A DNA stretch of 7,636 nucleotides, from positions 1-7,636 of the forward strand of contig JAIJLI010000085.1 of assembly GCA_022722495.1 (NCBI GenBank), given 5' to 3'. Positions 1 to 6,187 of the stretch are shown in pieces. Each line of letters begins with the position of its first letter. Position 1 is the first letter of the stretch. The translations under genes and the position numbers were made by a program. The notes below the pieces were generated by a model. The model was not told the origin of the DNA. It made no database searches and saw nothing but the letters and a program-made list of their open reading frames with translations. The stretch comes from Dialister sp. Lineage in GTDB: Bacteria; Bacillota; Negativicutes; Veillonellales; Dialisteraceae.

Positions 1-279
1 GTTCAGTTTCTCCTGGCCGAGGACCGCACGCACCATGTCGAAGTCGCGGGCGGCGCTCACGGTGTCGATGTGCTCATACAGGCTGCCAGAGTGTTCGCGG
101 CACCCCGCGGCAACCTCCTGGGCGTCTGCGCTCACTTCGGCGACCGCGGACTGCGGGGACCCGTCGCCGGTGTCAACGTCCTCGTCCTCGCCTGCGTTGC
201 GCTCGTCGCGCTCGGCGTCAGTCGTGCAGAACACGGGGGTCGAGTCGCCGACGCCACGCGGGTCGAGGGCCACGATGTC
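1..279 (-). other. Internal fragment of an actinobacterial-type alpha/beta hydrolase (S33/TAP-like)
   Basis: Residues about 485-577 of the open frame read [18 protein letters not shown], then an acidic low-complexity stretch ([16 protein letters not shown] and on), then [34 protein letters not shown]. The DPRGVGxSTP motif and the C-x-HSG...HxDTxSAARDxDxxRAxLGxEKLN block are typical of secreted actinobacterial proline-iminopeptidase or tripeptidyl-aminopeptidase-like hydrolases. In those proteins the nucleophile motif GxSYG follows shortly after EKLN, which here would lie beyond the window edge. The stretch is clearly richer in G+C than the genes to the right. There is no start codon or ribosome site of its own. 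The N-terminal part of the hydrolase is missing because the sequence switches to aspS at about 280. Confidence 0.7.
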
Positions 280-1731
280 GTAGGCGTTGGCCACGGCCTC
301 TTCCGGCGCAGCTTTCAGCTCGTCCGCCGTCATATCTTTCGGCGAGGTGAACGGATGGTGCATCGCCGTCAGGCCGCCTTCGCCGTCGTCTTCGAACATC
401 GGGAAGTCGATCACCCACAGCGGCGCCCATTTGCTCTCGTCAGTCAGGCTCAGATCTTTACCCAGCTTCAGACGCAGCGCGCCCAGCGCGTCGGCCACTA
501 CTTTCTTGTTGTCGGCGCCGAAGAAGATCATGTCTCCATCCTGCGCGCCGGTGCGGTCAAGGATCGCTTCCACGATTTCAGCGGTCAGGAATTTGGCCAC
601 CGGGCTGTTGATCCCGTCCATGCCTTTGGCACGCTCGGTCACTTTAATATAGGCCAGCCCCTTCGCGCCGTAGATCTTCACAAAGTTGCCGTATTCGTCA
701 ATCAGCTTGCGGGTCAGAGAGGCCCCGCCTGGGACGCGCAGGGCCGCCACGCGCCCTTTCGGATCGTTGGCCGGGCCGGCAAAGACCGCGAATTCCACAG
801 ACTTCAGCAGGTCGGCGACGTCCACCAGCTCCATCGGGTTACGCAGATCCGGTTTATCGGAGCCATAGCGACGTTCGGCTTCGGCGAAGGTCATGATCGG
901 GAACTCGCCCAGGTCGACGCCTTTCACTTCCAGCCACAGCTGACGCACCATCGCCTCCATGATCTCACGCACCTGCGGCGCGGTCATAAAGGAGGTTTCC
1001 ACGTCGATCTGGGTGAATTCAGGCTGACGGTCGGCACGCAGGTCTTCATCGCGGAAGCAGCGAGCGACCTGGAAGTAGCGTTCCAGACCGGAAACCATGA
1101 GCAGCTGTTTGAAGAGCTGTGGGGACTGCGGCAGAGCGTAGAATTTGCCCGGGTTCACGCGGGATGGAACGAGGTAGTCGCGTGCGCCTTCCGGGGTGCT
1201 CTTGGTGAGCATCGGGGTCTCGATTTCGAGGAAATTGTGTTCATCGAGGAAGGTTCTCATCTCATGTACGATCTTATGGCGCATGATGAGGTGGTTCTGC
1301 ATTTCCGGACGGCGCAGATCGATGTAGCGGTATTTCAGACGGACGTTTTCATCGACATCGATGCCGTCTTCGACGTAGAATGGCGGGGTCTTCGCTTTGT
1401 TCAGGATGCGAAGCGAAGAAACGACGACTTCCACCTTGCCGGTCTTCATCTTCGGGTTGACAGTTTCTTCACTTCTCTCTCTGACCTTGCCTTTGACAGC
1501 GAGGACGAATTCACTGCGGCAGGCTTCAGCCTTGTGGAATGCTTCTTCCCCGTACTGTGGGCTCATGACGAGCTGTACAATACCGCTTCTGTCGCGAAGG
1601 TCGATGAAAATGAGACCGCCATGGTCACGACGGGTATTTACCCAGCCTGCCAGTGTCAGTTCTTTGCCGCAGTCATTTTCTGTTACCAGACCGCATCCGC
1701 AGGATCTATGCATCCCTGCCATTGTTTCCAT
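1..1731 (-). CDS. aspS: Aspartyl-tRNA synthetase frame, chimeric, open at the window edge
   Basis: AspRS (class II) charges tRNA-Asp with aspartate in the cytoplasm. The frame has 577 codons and no stop. The ATG at 1731 is preceded by GAGGTG seven bases upstream, the same ribosome site as hisS. Residues 24-110 are the OB-fold anticodon-binding domain ([20 protein letters not shown]). The catalytic domain begins near 130 ([32 protein letters not shown] at about 170-191), and motif 2 ([18 protein letters not shown]) lies at 226-243. From about 244 the protein becomes enterobacterial AspRS, including its GAD-type insertion. At 485-488 it leaves AspRS for an unrelated hydrolase. Motif 3 (GLDR) and the last roughly 100 residues of a normal 590-residue AspRS are absent, so this product could not be a working synthetase. 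Only the part from about 1003 to 1731 fits the neighbouring genes. It follows hisS in the same direction, a common pairing in Firmicutes. Confidence 0.85.
   Translation of the reverse strand, partial: METMAGMHRSCGCGLVTENDCGKELTLAGWVNTRRDHGGLIFIDLRDRSGIVQLVMSPQYGEEAFHKAEACRSEFVLAVKGKVRERSEETVNPKMKTGKVEVVVSSLRILNKAKTPPFYVEDGIDVDENVRLKYRYIDLRRPEMQNHLIMRHKIVHEMRTFLDEHNFLEIETPMLTKSTPEGARDYLVPSRVNPGKFYALPQSPQLFKQLLMVSGLERYFQVARCFRDEDLRADRQPEFTQIDVETSFMTAPQVREIMEAMVRQLWLEVKGVDLGEFPIMTFAEAERRYGSDKPDLRNPMELVDVADLLKSVEFAVFAGPANDPKGRVAALRVPGGASLTRKLIDEYGNFVKIYGAKGLAYIKVTERAKGMDGINSPVAKFLTAEIVEAILDRTGAQDGDMIFFGADNKKVVADALGALRLKLGKDLSLTDESKWAPLWVIDFPMFEDDGEGGLTAMHHPFTSPKDMTADELKAAPEEAVANAYDIVALDPRGVGDSTPVFCTTDAERDERNAGEDEDVDTGDGSPQSAVAEVSADAQEVAAGCREHSGSLYEHIDTVSAARDFDMVRAVLGQEKLN
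280..1056 (-). other. aspS: Enterobacterial-type aspS segment inside the chimeric frame
   Basis: Residues about 226-484 of the open frame match my memory of Enterobacteriaceae AspRS nearly residue for residue: [107 protein letters not shown] and [15 protein letters not shown]. Codon choice (frequent CTG and CGT, GGT AAA GAT) is also enteric and unlike the flanking Veillonellales-type half. It best resembles Klebsiella/Enterobacter-group sequences, but I cannot fix the genus. The right boundary is uncertain within about 1003-1060 because that block is conserved across bacteria. The left boundary is about 276-285. Confidence 0.8.
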
Positions 1732-1760
1732 ATTAGAGCACCTCTTTATAAAAATGTTGA

Positions 1761-1794
1761 CGCTGTGAGAGATCGTAAGGAGATCCCGTCAGCG
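1761..1794 (-). promoter_or_regulatory. Hairpin in the aspS leader
   Basis: On the minus-strand RNA, CGCTG (1794-1790) pairs with CAGCG (1765-1761), and GGGATC (1787-1782) pairs with GATCTC (1774-1769) using one G-U pair, around a TCCTTAC loop and a small internal loop. Six bases later comes a run of five T (1754-1750), directly before the aspS ribosome site. The layout could act as a weak attenuator or simply as leader structure. There is no T-box motif and no Asp-rich leader peptide. Function is inferred only. Confidence 0.3.
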
Positions 1795-1845
1795 AAAATA
1801 AATGATATGTTAGTTAGCTTGCTTGTTGGTGTGTATTGACGGATA

Positions 1846-1900
1846 AAGCCGGAGGATCACGCATGATTGCATCTCGGCTTCGCCTTCCGGCAGAGGCCGG
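1846..1900 (-). terminator. Two hairpins just after hisS, possible weak terminator
   Basis: Directly after the hisS stop there is a perfect 5-bp GC hairpin (CCGGC/GCCGG, 1887-1900, 4-base loop). A second follows, pairing AAGCCG (1880-1875) with CGGCTT (1851-1846), with an inner ATCA/TGAT stem (1856-1867). Only a short T-rich tail (CTTTAT) follows, so this is either an inefficient terminator or an RNA-processing/stability element between hisS and aspS. The rest of the 179-bp gap, apart from the hairpin near aspS, shows no promoter that I can defend. Confidence 0.3.
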
Positions 1901-1910
1901 TCACCAAATG

Positions 1911-3167
1911 CTATTTCTCAAACTTTGCAATATACCCGGCGACTTCGGCGAATGGGATCTCCTCCTGCGTGCCTTCTGCCATGTTTTTCACCATGGCTTT
2001 GCCGAAAGCCAGCTCATTGCTGCCGATGATGACGGTGAAATCGGCCTTTGTCTTGCCTGCTTGCTTCATCTGGCCTTTGAGGCTTCTGCCCTGAAGGTCC
2101 ATATCTGTGATGACGCCGTCCTGACGCAGTGCGAACTGGATCTTCACGCCTTCGGCCTGTGCTTCTTCGCCGAGAGCGGCGATGTAGACATGTTTTTCTG
2201 CTTTCGGTTCGGGGATCAGATGCTGCATTTCCAAAGCGAGCAGGAGACGTTCAAGACCGATCGCAAAGCCGATGCCCGGTGTGGAAGGACCGCCAACCTC
2301 TTCGACGAGGCCGTCATAGCGGCCGCCGCCGCAGACTGCGCTCTGCGCTCCGAGCGGTGGATACTGGATCTCGAAAGCGGTATTCGTATAGTAGTCGAGC
2401 CCGCGCACGAGCTTCGGGTCGATGGTGTAGGAGATCCCAAGAGCTGTGAGGTAGGATTTCAGAGCTTCGAACTTCTGGTGGCAACTCTCGCAGAGATAGT
2501 CCGTGATGACCGGCGCACCGACAGCCGCCGCTTTGCAGCCCTCTTCCTTGCAGTCGAGAAGACGAAGCGGATTTTTGTGAAGTCTGGCCTTGCAGTCTTC
2601 ACAGAGCTGGCTCTCCTTGGGTTCGAAGAATTCGATGAGCTTCTGTCTGTACTGCGGACGGCAGTTCGCATCGCCGATGGAGTTCAGATGGAGATCGAGA
2701 TCTTTCAGTCCGAGCTTATGGAAAATCTCACAAGCCATCGCGATGACTTCTGCATCCGCAAGCGGAGAGGATGCACCGAGGACTTCCAGACCGAACTGGT
2801 GGAATTCACGGTAACGGCCGGCCTGCGGACGGTCATAGCGGAACATGGAGCCGATGTAGAACATCTTATGCACCTGCTGGTCTCCATACATTTTATGTTC
2901 CAGGTACGCGCGGACAGCAGAGGCTGTGTTTTCCGGGCGCAGGGTGACAGAGCGATTTCCTCTGTCCTTGAAGGTATACATTTCCTTCGTCACGACGTCG
3001 GTGGTATCGCCGATGCCGCGCTGAAATAATTCTGTCGCTTCAATGATCGGGGTACGGATCTCTTTGTATCCGTAGCGCGCACATACGTCACGAATGACGC
3101 CTTCCATGTAATCCCACTTGTAGACTTCGTCCGGCAGGATATCATGGGTTCCTTTTAATGCCTGCAT
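1911..3167 (-). CDS. hisS: Histidyl-tRNA synthetase
   Basis: HisRS, a class II synthetase working as a dimer in the cytoplasm, attaches histidine to tRNA-His. The 418 residues are a normal bacterial length. The N-terminus MQALKGTHDILPDE is canonical. Motif 1 lies around 39-49 (TPIIEATELFQRG), motif 2 at about 109-128 (FRYDRPQAGRYREFHQFG), the HisA motif at 253-261 (LVRGLDYYT), HisB at 276-287 (SAVCGGGRYDGL) and motif 3 at 298-308 (GIGFAIGLERL). The anticodon-binding domain runs from about 325 to the end. The insertion domain carries Cys at 189, 192, 206, 211, 226 and 229, a spacing that could bind a metal, which is an inference. The start is supported by AAAGAGGTG five bases upstream. Promoter, operator-like repeat and leader stem sit upstream at 3188-3289. 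aspS follows 179 bp downstream. Confidence 0.97.
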   Translation of the reverse strand: MQALKGTHDILPDEVYKWDYMEGVIRDVCARYGYKEIRTPIIEATELFQRGIGDTTDVVTKEMYTFKDRGNRSVTLRPENTASAVRAYLEHKMYGDQQVHKMFYIGSMFRYDRPQAGRYREFHQFGLEVLGASSPLADAEVIAMACEIFHKLGLKDLDLHLNSIGDANCRPQYRQKLIEFFEPKESQLCEDCKARLHKNPLRLLDCKEEGCKAAAVGAPVITDYLCESCHQKFEALKSYLTALGISYTIDPKLVRGLDYYTNTAFEIQYPPLGAQSAVCGGGRYDGLVEEVGGPSTPGIGFAIGLERLLLALEMQHLIPEPKAEKHVYIAALGEEAQAEGVKIQFALRQDGVITDMDLQGRSLKGQMKQAGKTKADFTVIIGSNELAFGKAMVKNMAEGTQEEIPFAEVAGYIAKFEK

Positions 3168-3187
3168 TGTGACACCTCTTTACTTGA

Positions 3188-3243
3188 TTTGACAGACATT
3201 TCGAAGGAGCAGAAGCTTCAACGCCCCTCCTCTGTCTATCAAA
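3188..3243 (-). promoter_or_regulatory. Long stem-loop in the hisS 5' leader
   Basis: In the minus-strand RNA, TTTGATAGACA (3243-3233) can pair over 11 bp with TGTCTGTCAAA (3198-3188), with only one G-U pair. Inside it AGGAG (3231-3227) pairs with CTCCT (3209-3205), giving a two-part hairpin of 56 nt. It starts about 10 nt after the predicted transcription start and ends just before the hisS ribosome site (AAAGAGGTG, about 3173-3181). The position suggests control of hisS translation or mRNA stability. No T-box consensus is present. Confidence 0.5.
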
Positions 3244-3259
3244 GACATTAACAAACTAA

Positions 3260-3289
3260 ATTGTACCATTTCTACAGGGGAAATGGCAA
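3260..3289 (-). promoter_or_regulatory. Predicted housekeeping promoter for hisS
   Basis: On the minus strand TTGCCA (3289-3284) and TACAAT (3265-3260) are separated by 18 bases, which is close to the sigma-A/sigma-70 consensus TTGACA-N17-TATAAT. The predicted start is near 3253, giving a leader of about 85 nt. This makes hisS (and probably aspS) separable from the upstream fur transcript. Confidence 0.65.
3266..3286. repeat. Inverted repeat inside the hisS promoter spacer, operator-like
   Basis: CCATTTC (3266-3272) and GAAATGG (3280-3286) are perfect 7-base inverted arms with a 7-base spacer. They occupy the space between the -10 and -35 boxes, touching the -10 and overlapping the -35. A dimeric repressor bound here would block RNA polymerase. 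The binding protein is unknown, and the sequence is not a Fur box. Confidence 0.4.
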
Positions 3290-3298
3290 ATGGGAATT

Positions 3299-3321
3299 AA
3301 AAAACAGCTGCGGCTCTTCCG
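3299..3321 (-). terminator. Weak candidate terminator after fur
   Basis: On the minus strand a short GC hairpin (CGG/CCG at 3321-3311, or AGC/GCT at 3315-3306) runs into six T (3304-3299), just upstream of the hisS promoter. A second small imperfect hairpin (GAGGCG...CGCTCCTC, 3384-3366) lies closer to the fur stop and is followed by only three T. The position between fur and the hisS promoter suits a terminator, but the stems are short. I see nothing else in 3322-3397. Confidence 0.25.
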
Positions 3322-3397
3322 GGGATGGATCCAGAAAAAGAGACGGATGGATTTGGTCCTTCAAAGAGGAGCGATGAGCGCCTCAGGGTTTCTGTCT

Positions 3398-3850
3398 TTA
3401 CTCTTTCTTCGCGCAGTCTTTGCAATAGCCGTAGAATTTCAACTGGTAGTCGACCACGTGGAATCCGCTATCTTTCTTGATCTTGTCCTTCACATCAGAA
3501 AGAAATAATTCATGGGAAAATTCGATCACTTTCCCGCAGCCAAGACAGATGAGGTGGTAATGGGAATGATTCAGTGAATGATCATTCAGCTCATAGCGAC
3601 TGCGTCCGTCACCGAAGTCGAGCTTTTTGAGAAGCTCCAGCGATGTGAATAATTCCAGCGAGCGGTAGACCGTCGCAAGTCCGATGTCCGGATTCTCATC
3701 CCGTACCATCGCATACAGGTCTTCTGCACTCAAGTGTTTTTCCTTGCTGTCAAGGAAGGCCTGCAGAATGACCTGACGCTGCGAAGTGAATTTATATTTG
3801 TGCTCACGGATTTTTTTTCGCAGGGTATTCATAACCGTGGACTTTTTCAT
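3398..3850 (-). CDS. fur: Fur-family metal-dependent transcriptional regulator
   Basis: The 150-residue protein has the usual Fur length. Residues about 10-88 form a winged helix with the DNA-recognition helix DIGLATVYRSLELF (55-68). The dimerisation and metal-binding domain follows, with the His cluster HSHYHLIC (95-102) and two CxxC pairs, C102/C105 and C143/C146, that in this family hold a structural zinc. GLATVYR and CGKVIEF favour Fur (iron) over Zur, but PerR cannot be excluded by eye. The ATG at 3850 is chosen over an in-frame ATG at 3832 because GGAGG lies at the right distance upstream (about 3858-3862). It lies 89 bp after the permease gene. No Fur-box-like palindrome is visible in the gap, so autoregulation is not shown. 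Confidence 0.93.
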   Translation of the reverse strand: MKKSTVMNTLRKKIREHKYKFTSQRQVILQAFLDSKEKHLSAEDLYAMVRDENPDIGLATVYRSLELFTSLELLKKLDFGDGRSRYELNDHSLNHSHYHLICLGCGKVIEFSHELFLSDVKDKIKKDSGFHVVDYQLKFYGYCKDCAKKE

Positions 3851-3870
3851 GAAAATGCCTCCACTTTTAA

Positions 3871-3886
3871 ATTAGGAATGAGGAAT
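3871..3886. repeat. Intergenic word also present in the rel-dtd spacer
   Basis: ATTAGGAATGAGGAAT lies between the AI-2E gene and fur. Its first 11 bases are identical to 6219-6229 and nearly match 6188-6198. Finding the same word only in spacers points to a dispersed intergenic repeat family, an inference from two locations. Confidence 0.4.
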
Positions 3887-3939
3887 CAGAAAGGGGAAGT
3901 CGGAGAAACCGATATTTCCCGGAAGCTGTCAGCGCTCCC

Positions 3940-4995
3940 CTATTTTCCCATCTTGTACTTATCATAAAACCACATATGCCGCAGGATGACCTGCAGGACG
4001 GCGACCAGCGGGACGGAGATCATCATGCCGACGATGCCGAAAAGCTGTCCGCCGATGAGGACTCCGGCAATGATCGCGACGGGATGTACATCGATGATGC
4101 TGCCCATGAGCTTGGGCATGAAGAAATGACCGTCGAGCTGCTGGACGATGATGTAGAAGATGATGACTTTCGCCATGACGCCTGTCCCCTGAAGCAGAGC
4201 GAGGAAAACGGGCGGGATCGCTCCAATGATCGGTCCGATGAGAGGGATCATTTCCACGACGCCTGCCAGAAGTCCGATGACCAGAGGATAAGGGATATTC
4301 ATGGACCACATGCCAAGGAAAACGACAAAGGCCATGATGACGGAAAGGAGCAGCTGCCCGCGCAGGTAGGCATTCAGCATGAAGTGGATCTCCTTGAAGA
4401 TCGTCTCGAGATGATGGTGGAAACGTTCAGGAAAGAAGCCAATGAAGACATGCACGAAATAGCTGCCTCTCTTCATCATGTAGAATGTGATGAAGGGGAC
4501 GACGATGAGCTCAACCACCGTACTTGCAAAAGAGAAGATCGCGGACAGGCTGAACTGTGCGACCTTCAGCGTATACTCGCCGATATCCTGAATGATGCGG
4601 GAAATGAAATTTTTCGCTTCCGGCGGCATCAGGGAGAGCTGGTACTGCCGCTCGATCTCCGGGATCGCCTGCTGCACCGCTGTCACCATATCGGGGATGC
4701 CTTTCACGAAGGCACGGAATTCTCCGATGAACGGCACGATGATGTGGACAATGATCATATAGACAATGCCGATAAAGATGGCAAAGGAGATCAGGATCGC
4801 GATATCATAGGGCATCTTCGCCATCCCGCGGCAGACGCGGATGTGTTCATGGATGAATTTCGCCAGCGGATTCAAAAGGATCGCGAGCACCAGCGAGACG
4901 GTGAATGGAAAGAGGATCATTGGGGCTGCGACCACAAGTCCGAAGAAAAAGAGCGCAATGCCGATGCGCATCCAGAATTCAGCGCCCCATCTCAT
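3940..4995 (-). CDS. AI-2E family (PerM/YdiK/YtvI type) membrane permease
   Basis: The 351-residue polytopic inner-membrane protein has the layout of the AI-2E transporter superfamily. There are two N-terminal hydrophobic segments (about 10-45), another at 63-91, an amphipathic loop (about 92-145), a segment near 150-173, and a cluster from about 213 to 338. Family signatures are YLRGQLLLSVIM (210-221), EMIPLIGPIIGAIPPV (248-263), FFMPKLMGSIIDVHPVAIIAG (291-311) and GGQLFGIVGMMISVPLVAVLQ (315-335). Members have been linked to autoinducer-2 export, sodium/proton exchange or unknown substrates, so the name does not prove a role in quorum sensing. The start codon overlaps the stop of the MBL gene (ATGA), which implies translational coupling. 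Fur lies downstream, but no functional link is evident. Confidence 0.93.
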   Translation of the reverse strand: MRWGAEFWMRIGIALFFFGLVVAAPMILFPFTVSLVLAILLNPLAKFIHEHIRVCRGMAKMPYDIAILISFAIFIGIVYMIIVHIIVPFIGEFRAFVKGIPDMVTAVQQAIPEIERQYQLSLMPPEAKNFISRIIQDIGEYTLKVAQFSLSAIFSFASTVVELIVVPFITFYMMKRGSYFVHVFIGFFPERFHHHLETIFKEIHFMLNAYLRGQLLLSVIMAFVVFLGMWSMNIPYPLVIGLLAGVVEMIPLIGPIIGAIPPVFLALLQGTGVMAKVIIFYIIVQQLDGHFFMPKLMGSIIDVHPVAIIAGVLIGGQLFGIVGMMISVPLVAVLQVILRHMWFYDKYKMGK

Positions 4996-5633
4996 AGGCC
5001 GCCTCCCACCAGGAAAGGATTCGTCTTCTTTTCATGGCCAATGGTCGTCGGATCACCATGTCCGGAAAGCACGGTCACGGTATCCGGCAGGCAGAAAAGA
5101 TTCTTCCGGATGGCGGTCACGAGCGTCGTCATACTGCCTCCGGGGAAATCGGTGCGTCCGATGGAGCCATGGAAAAGAGAGTCTCCCGTGAAGACGATGC
5201 CCTCCTTCGCTTCATAGAAGGAGATCCCGCCCGGTGTATGCCCCGGGGTATCGATCACGGTAAAGTCCAGTCCGCAGGTCTTGATAGGTTCTCCCCCTTT
5301 TACCCAGTGCTCCGGATCCTCTACGAGTACGTGGTCGGGGAATTCATAGGATAAATTCTTGGAGGGGTCTTTCAGATACGAGGCGTCTCCGCGGCTCATG
5401 TAGAGCTCAGCTTTCGGGAAACGGGCGCGCAGCGCATTCATACCGGCCATATGGTCCACATGGGCATGTGTCAGAAAAATGGATCTCAGCTCGATCTGAT
5501 CCTGCAGGATGGCATGGATGTAGTGTTCCGGTGTAAAGGAGGGATCTACGACCAGCCCTTCCATGGTCTTTTCATTGTACACGATATAGGTGTTTGTCAT
5601 AAAAGGACCGAGTACTGTGTATTTAATTTTCAT
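4992..5633 (-). CDS. MBL-fold metallo-hydrolase, glyoxalase II-like
   Basis: The 213-residue cytoplasmic protein has the metallo-beta-lactamase fold and the compact GloB/YcbL (type II glyoxalase-like) layout. Metal ligands are THAHVDH at 55-61 (H56, H58, D60, H61), H132 in DTPGHTPGG, D151 in FTGDSLF and H192 in SGHGDPTTIGHEKKTNPF. That last motif is typical of this subgroup. It lacks the separate C-terminal substrate domain of classical glyoxalase II, so thioester hydrolysis (for example S-lactoylglutathione or another thiol adduct) is plausible but unproven. The start has AAAGGAGG seven bases upstream. It begins 38 bp after dtd and overlaps the permease gene by four bases. A gene of this type beside rel, dtd and hisS is a familiar Firmicutes arrangement. 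Confidence 0.95.
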   Translation of the reverse strand: MKIKYTVLGPFMTNTYIVYNEKTMEGLVVDPSFTPEHYIHAILQDQIELRSIFLTHAHVDHMAGMNALRARFPKAELYMSRGDASYLKDPSKNLSYEFPDHVLVEDPEHWVKGGEPIKTCGLDFTVIDTPGHTPGGISFYEAKEGIVFTGDSLFHGSIGRTDFPGGSMTTLVTAIRKNLFCLPDTVTVLSGHGDPTTIGHEKKTNPFLVGGGL

Positions 5634-5671
5634 AACAAATCCTCCTTTGATTCACGTTTTTGCGGCAGCGG

Positions 5672-6121
5672 CTAAAAATTCTTATCGCTGTCGAGAAGCA
5701 GCGTCACGGGGCCGTCATTTTCGAGGGCCACCTTCATATGGGTGCGGAAACGGCCAGTCCCAACAGAGACACCGGCTTTACGGCAGATGTCAACGACATA
5801 TTCATAAAGCGTATTCGCCCGTTCCGGAAGCTCCGCCTGTGAAAAGCTGGGGCGGCGCCCCTTTCTGGTGTCTCCGTAGAGAGTGAACTGGGAAACGATC
5901 GCAAGCTCCCCTTTCACGTCCAAGAGGGACAGGTTCAGTTTATCATTTTCATCCTCGAAGATGCGAAGATGCAGGATCTTGTCTGCGATGTACTCTGCTT
6001 CTTTCTCAGTATCGCCTTTTTTGACACCCAGAAGAACGACAAAGCCTTTGGAAATGGAAGCCGTTTCTTCACCTTCGGAATCCACCTTGCACCAGTTGCA
6101 TTTTTGAACGACAGCACGCAT
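5672..6121 (-). CDS. dtd: D-aminoacyl-tRNA deacylase (DTD)
   Basis: DTD hydrolyses D-aminoacyl-tRNAs (and mischarged glycyl-tRNA-Ala), recycling the tRNA and keeping D-amino acids out of proteins. The enzyme is a cytoplasmic homodimer. The 149 residues match the family length. Both signature motifs are present: SQFTLYGD (77-84) and [10 protein letters not shown] (135-144), which carries the Gly-Pro pair (137-138) that gives chiral selection. The N-terminus [13 protein letters not shown] replaces the more usual VQRVxxASV pattern, a mild divergence with two extra Cys. The start is set by AAAGGAGA seven bases upstream of the ATG. It lies between rel and the MBL gene, likely co-transcribed with the latter. 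It may depend on rel readthrough, as no clear promoter is visible in the spacer. Confidence 0.96.
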   Translation of the reverse strand: MRAVVQKCNWCKVDSEGEETASISKGFVVLLGVKKGDTEKEAEYIADKILHLRIFEDENDKLNLSLLDVKGELAIVSQFTLYGDTRKGRRPSFSQAELPERANTLYEYVVDICRKAGVSVGTGRFRTHMKVALENDGPVTLLLDSDKNF

Positions 6122-6143
6122 TAATAGGTCTCCTTTATAAAAT

Positions 6144-6164
6144 GGTTCAGGGTTCGGGGTTAGA
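6144..6164. repeat. Three heptamers GGTTCAG/GGTTCGG/GGTTAGA
   Basis: Three adjoining 7-base units share GGTT followed by a variable three bases. They lie at the dtd side of the rel-dtd spacer, about 23 bases before the dtd start. This short tandem array resembles heptameric intergenic repeats known in other bacteria. Function is unknown. Confidence 0.5.
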
Positions 6165-6187
6165 CTGTGGGGCGCCTCCGTCCACTA

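Noticed and set aside
218..430. 70-codon minus-strand open frame crossing the aspS-hydrolase join
   Set aside because: It is in a different frame from the continuous aspS/hydrolase frame, is Arg-rich and has no ribosome site.
1..1731. A new AspRS-hydrolase fusion enzyme
   Set aside because: Both partners are truncated at the join, AspRS lacks motif 3, and three lineages are mixed, so an artefact is far more likely than a functional fusion.
70..1839. 589-codon plus-strand open frame
   Set aside because: It lies antisense to the aspS frame. Its composition (rich in His, Arg, Val, Phe) is that of a shadow of a high-G+C gene, and it has no recognisable domain or ribosome site.
1836..3029. 397-codon plus-strand open frame
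   Set aside because: Antisense shadow of hisS, which is unmistakable on the other strand.
3168..3260. T-box riboswitch upstream of hisS
   Set aside because: No AGGGTGGNACCGCG-type T-box sequence or specifier-loop arrangement is visible, and the leader is too short.
3575..3588. 14-base perfect palindrome TGAATGATCATTCA inside fur
   Set aside because: It lies within the codons for LNDHS next to the metal-binding His cluster and is explained by coding. It does not match the usual 7-1-7 Fur box.
3976..5217. 413-codon plus-strand open frame rich in Asp, His and Glu
   Set aside because: Antisense of the AI-2E permease and the MBL gene. Reverse complements of hydrophobic codons give charged residues, which explains the composition.
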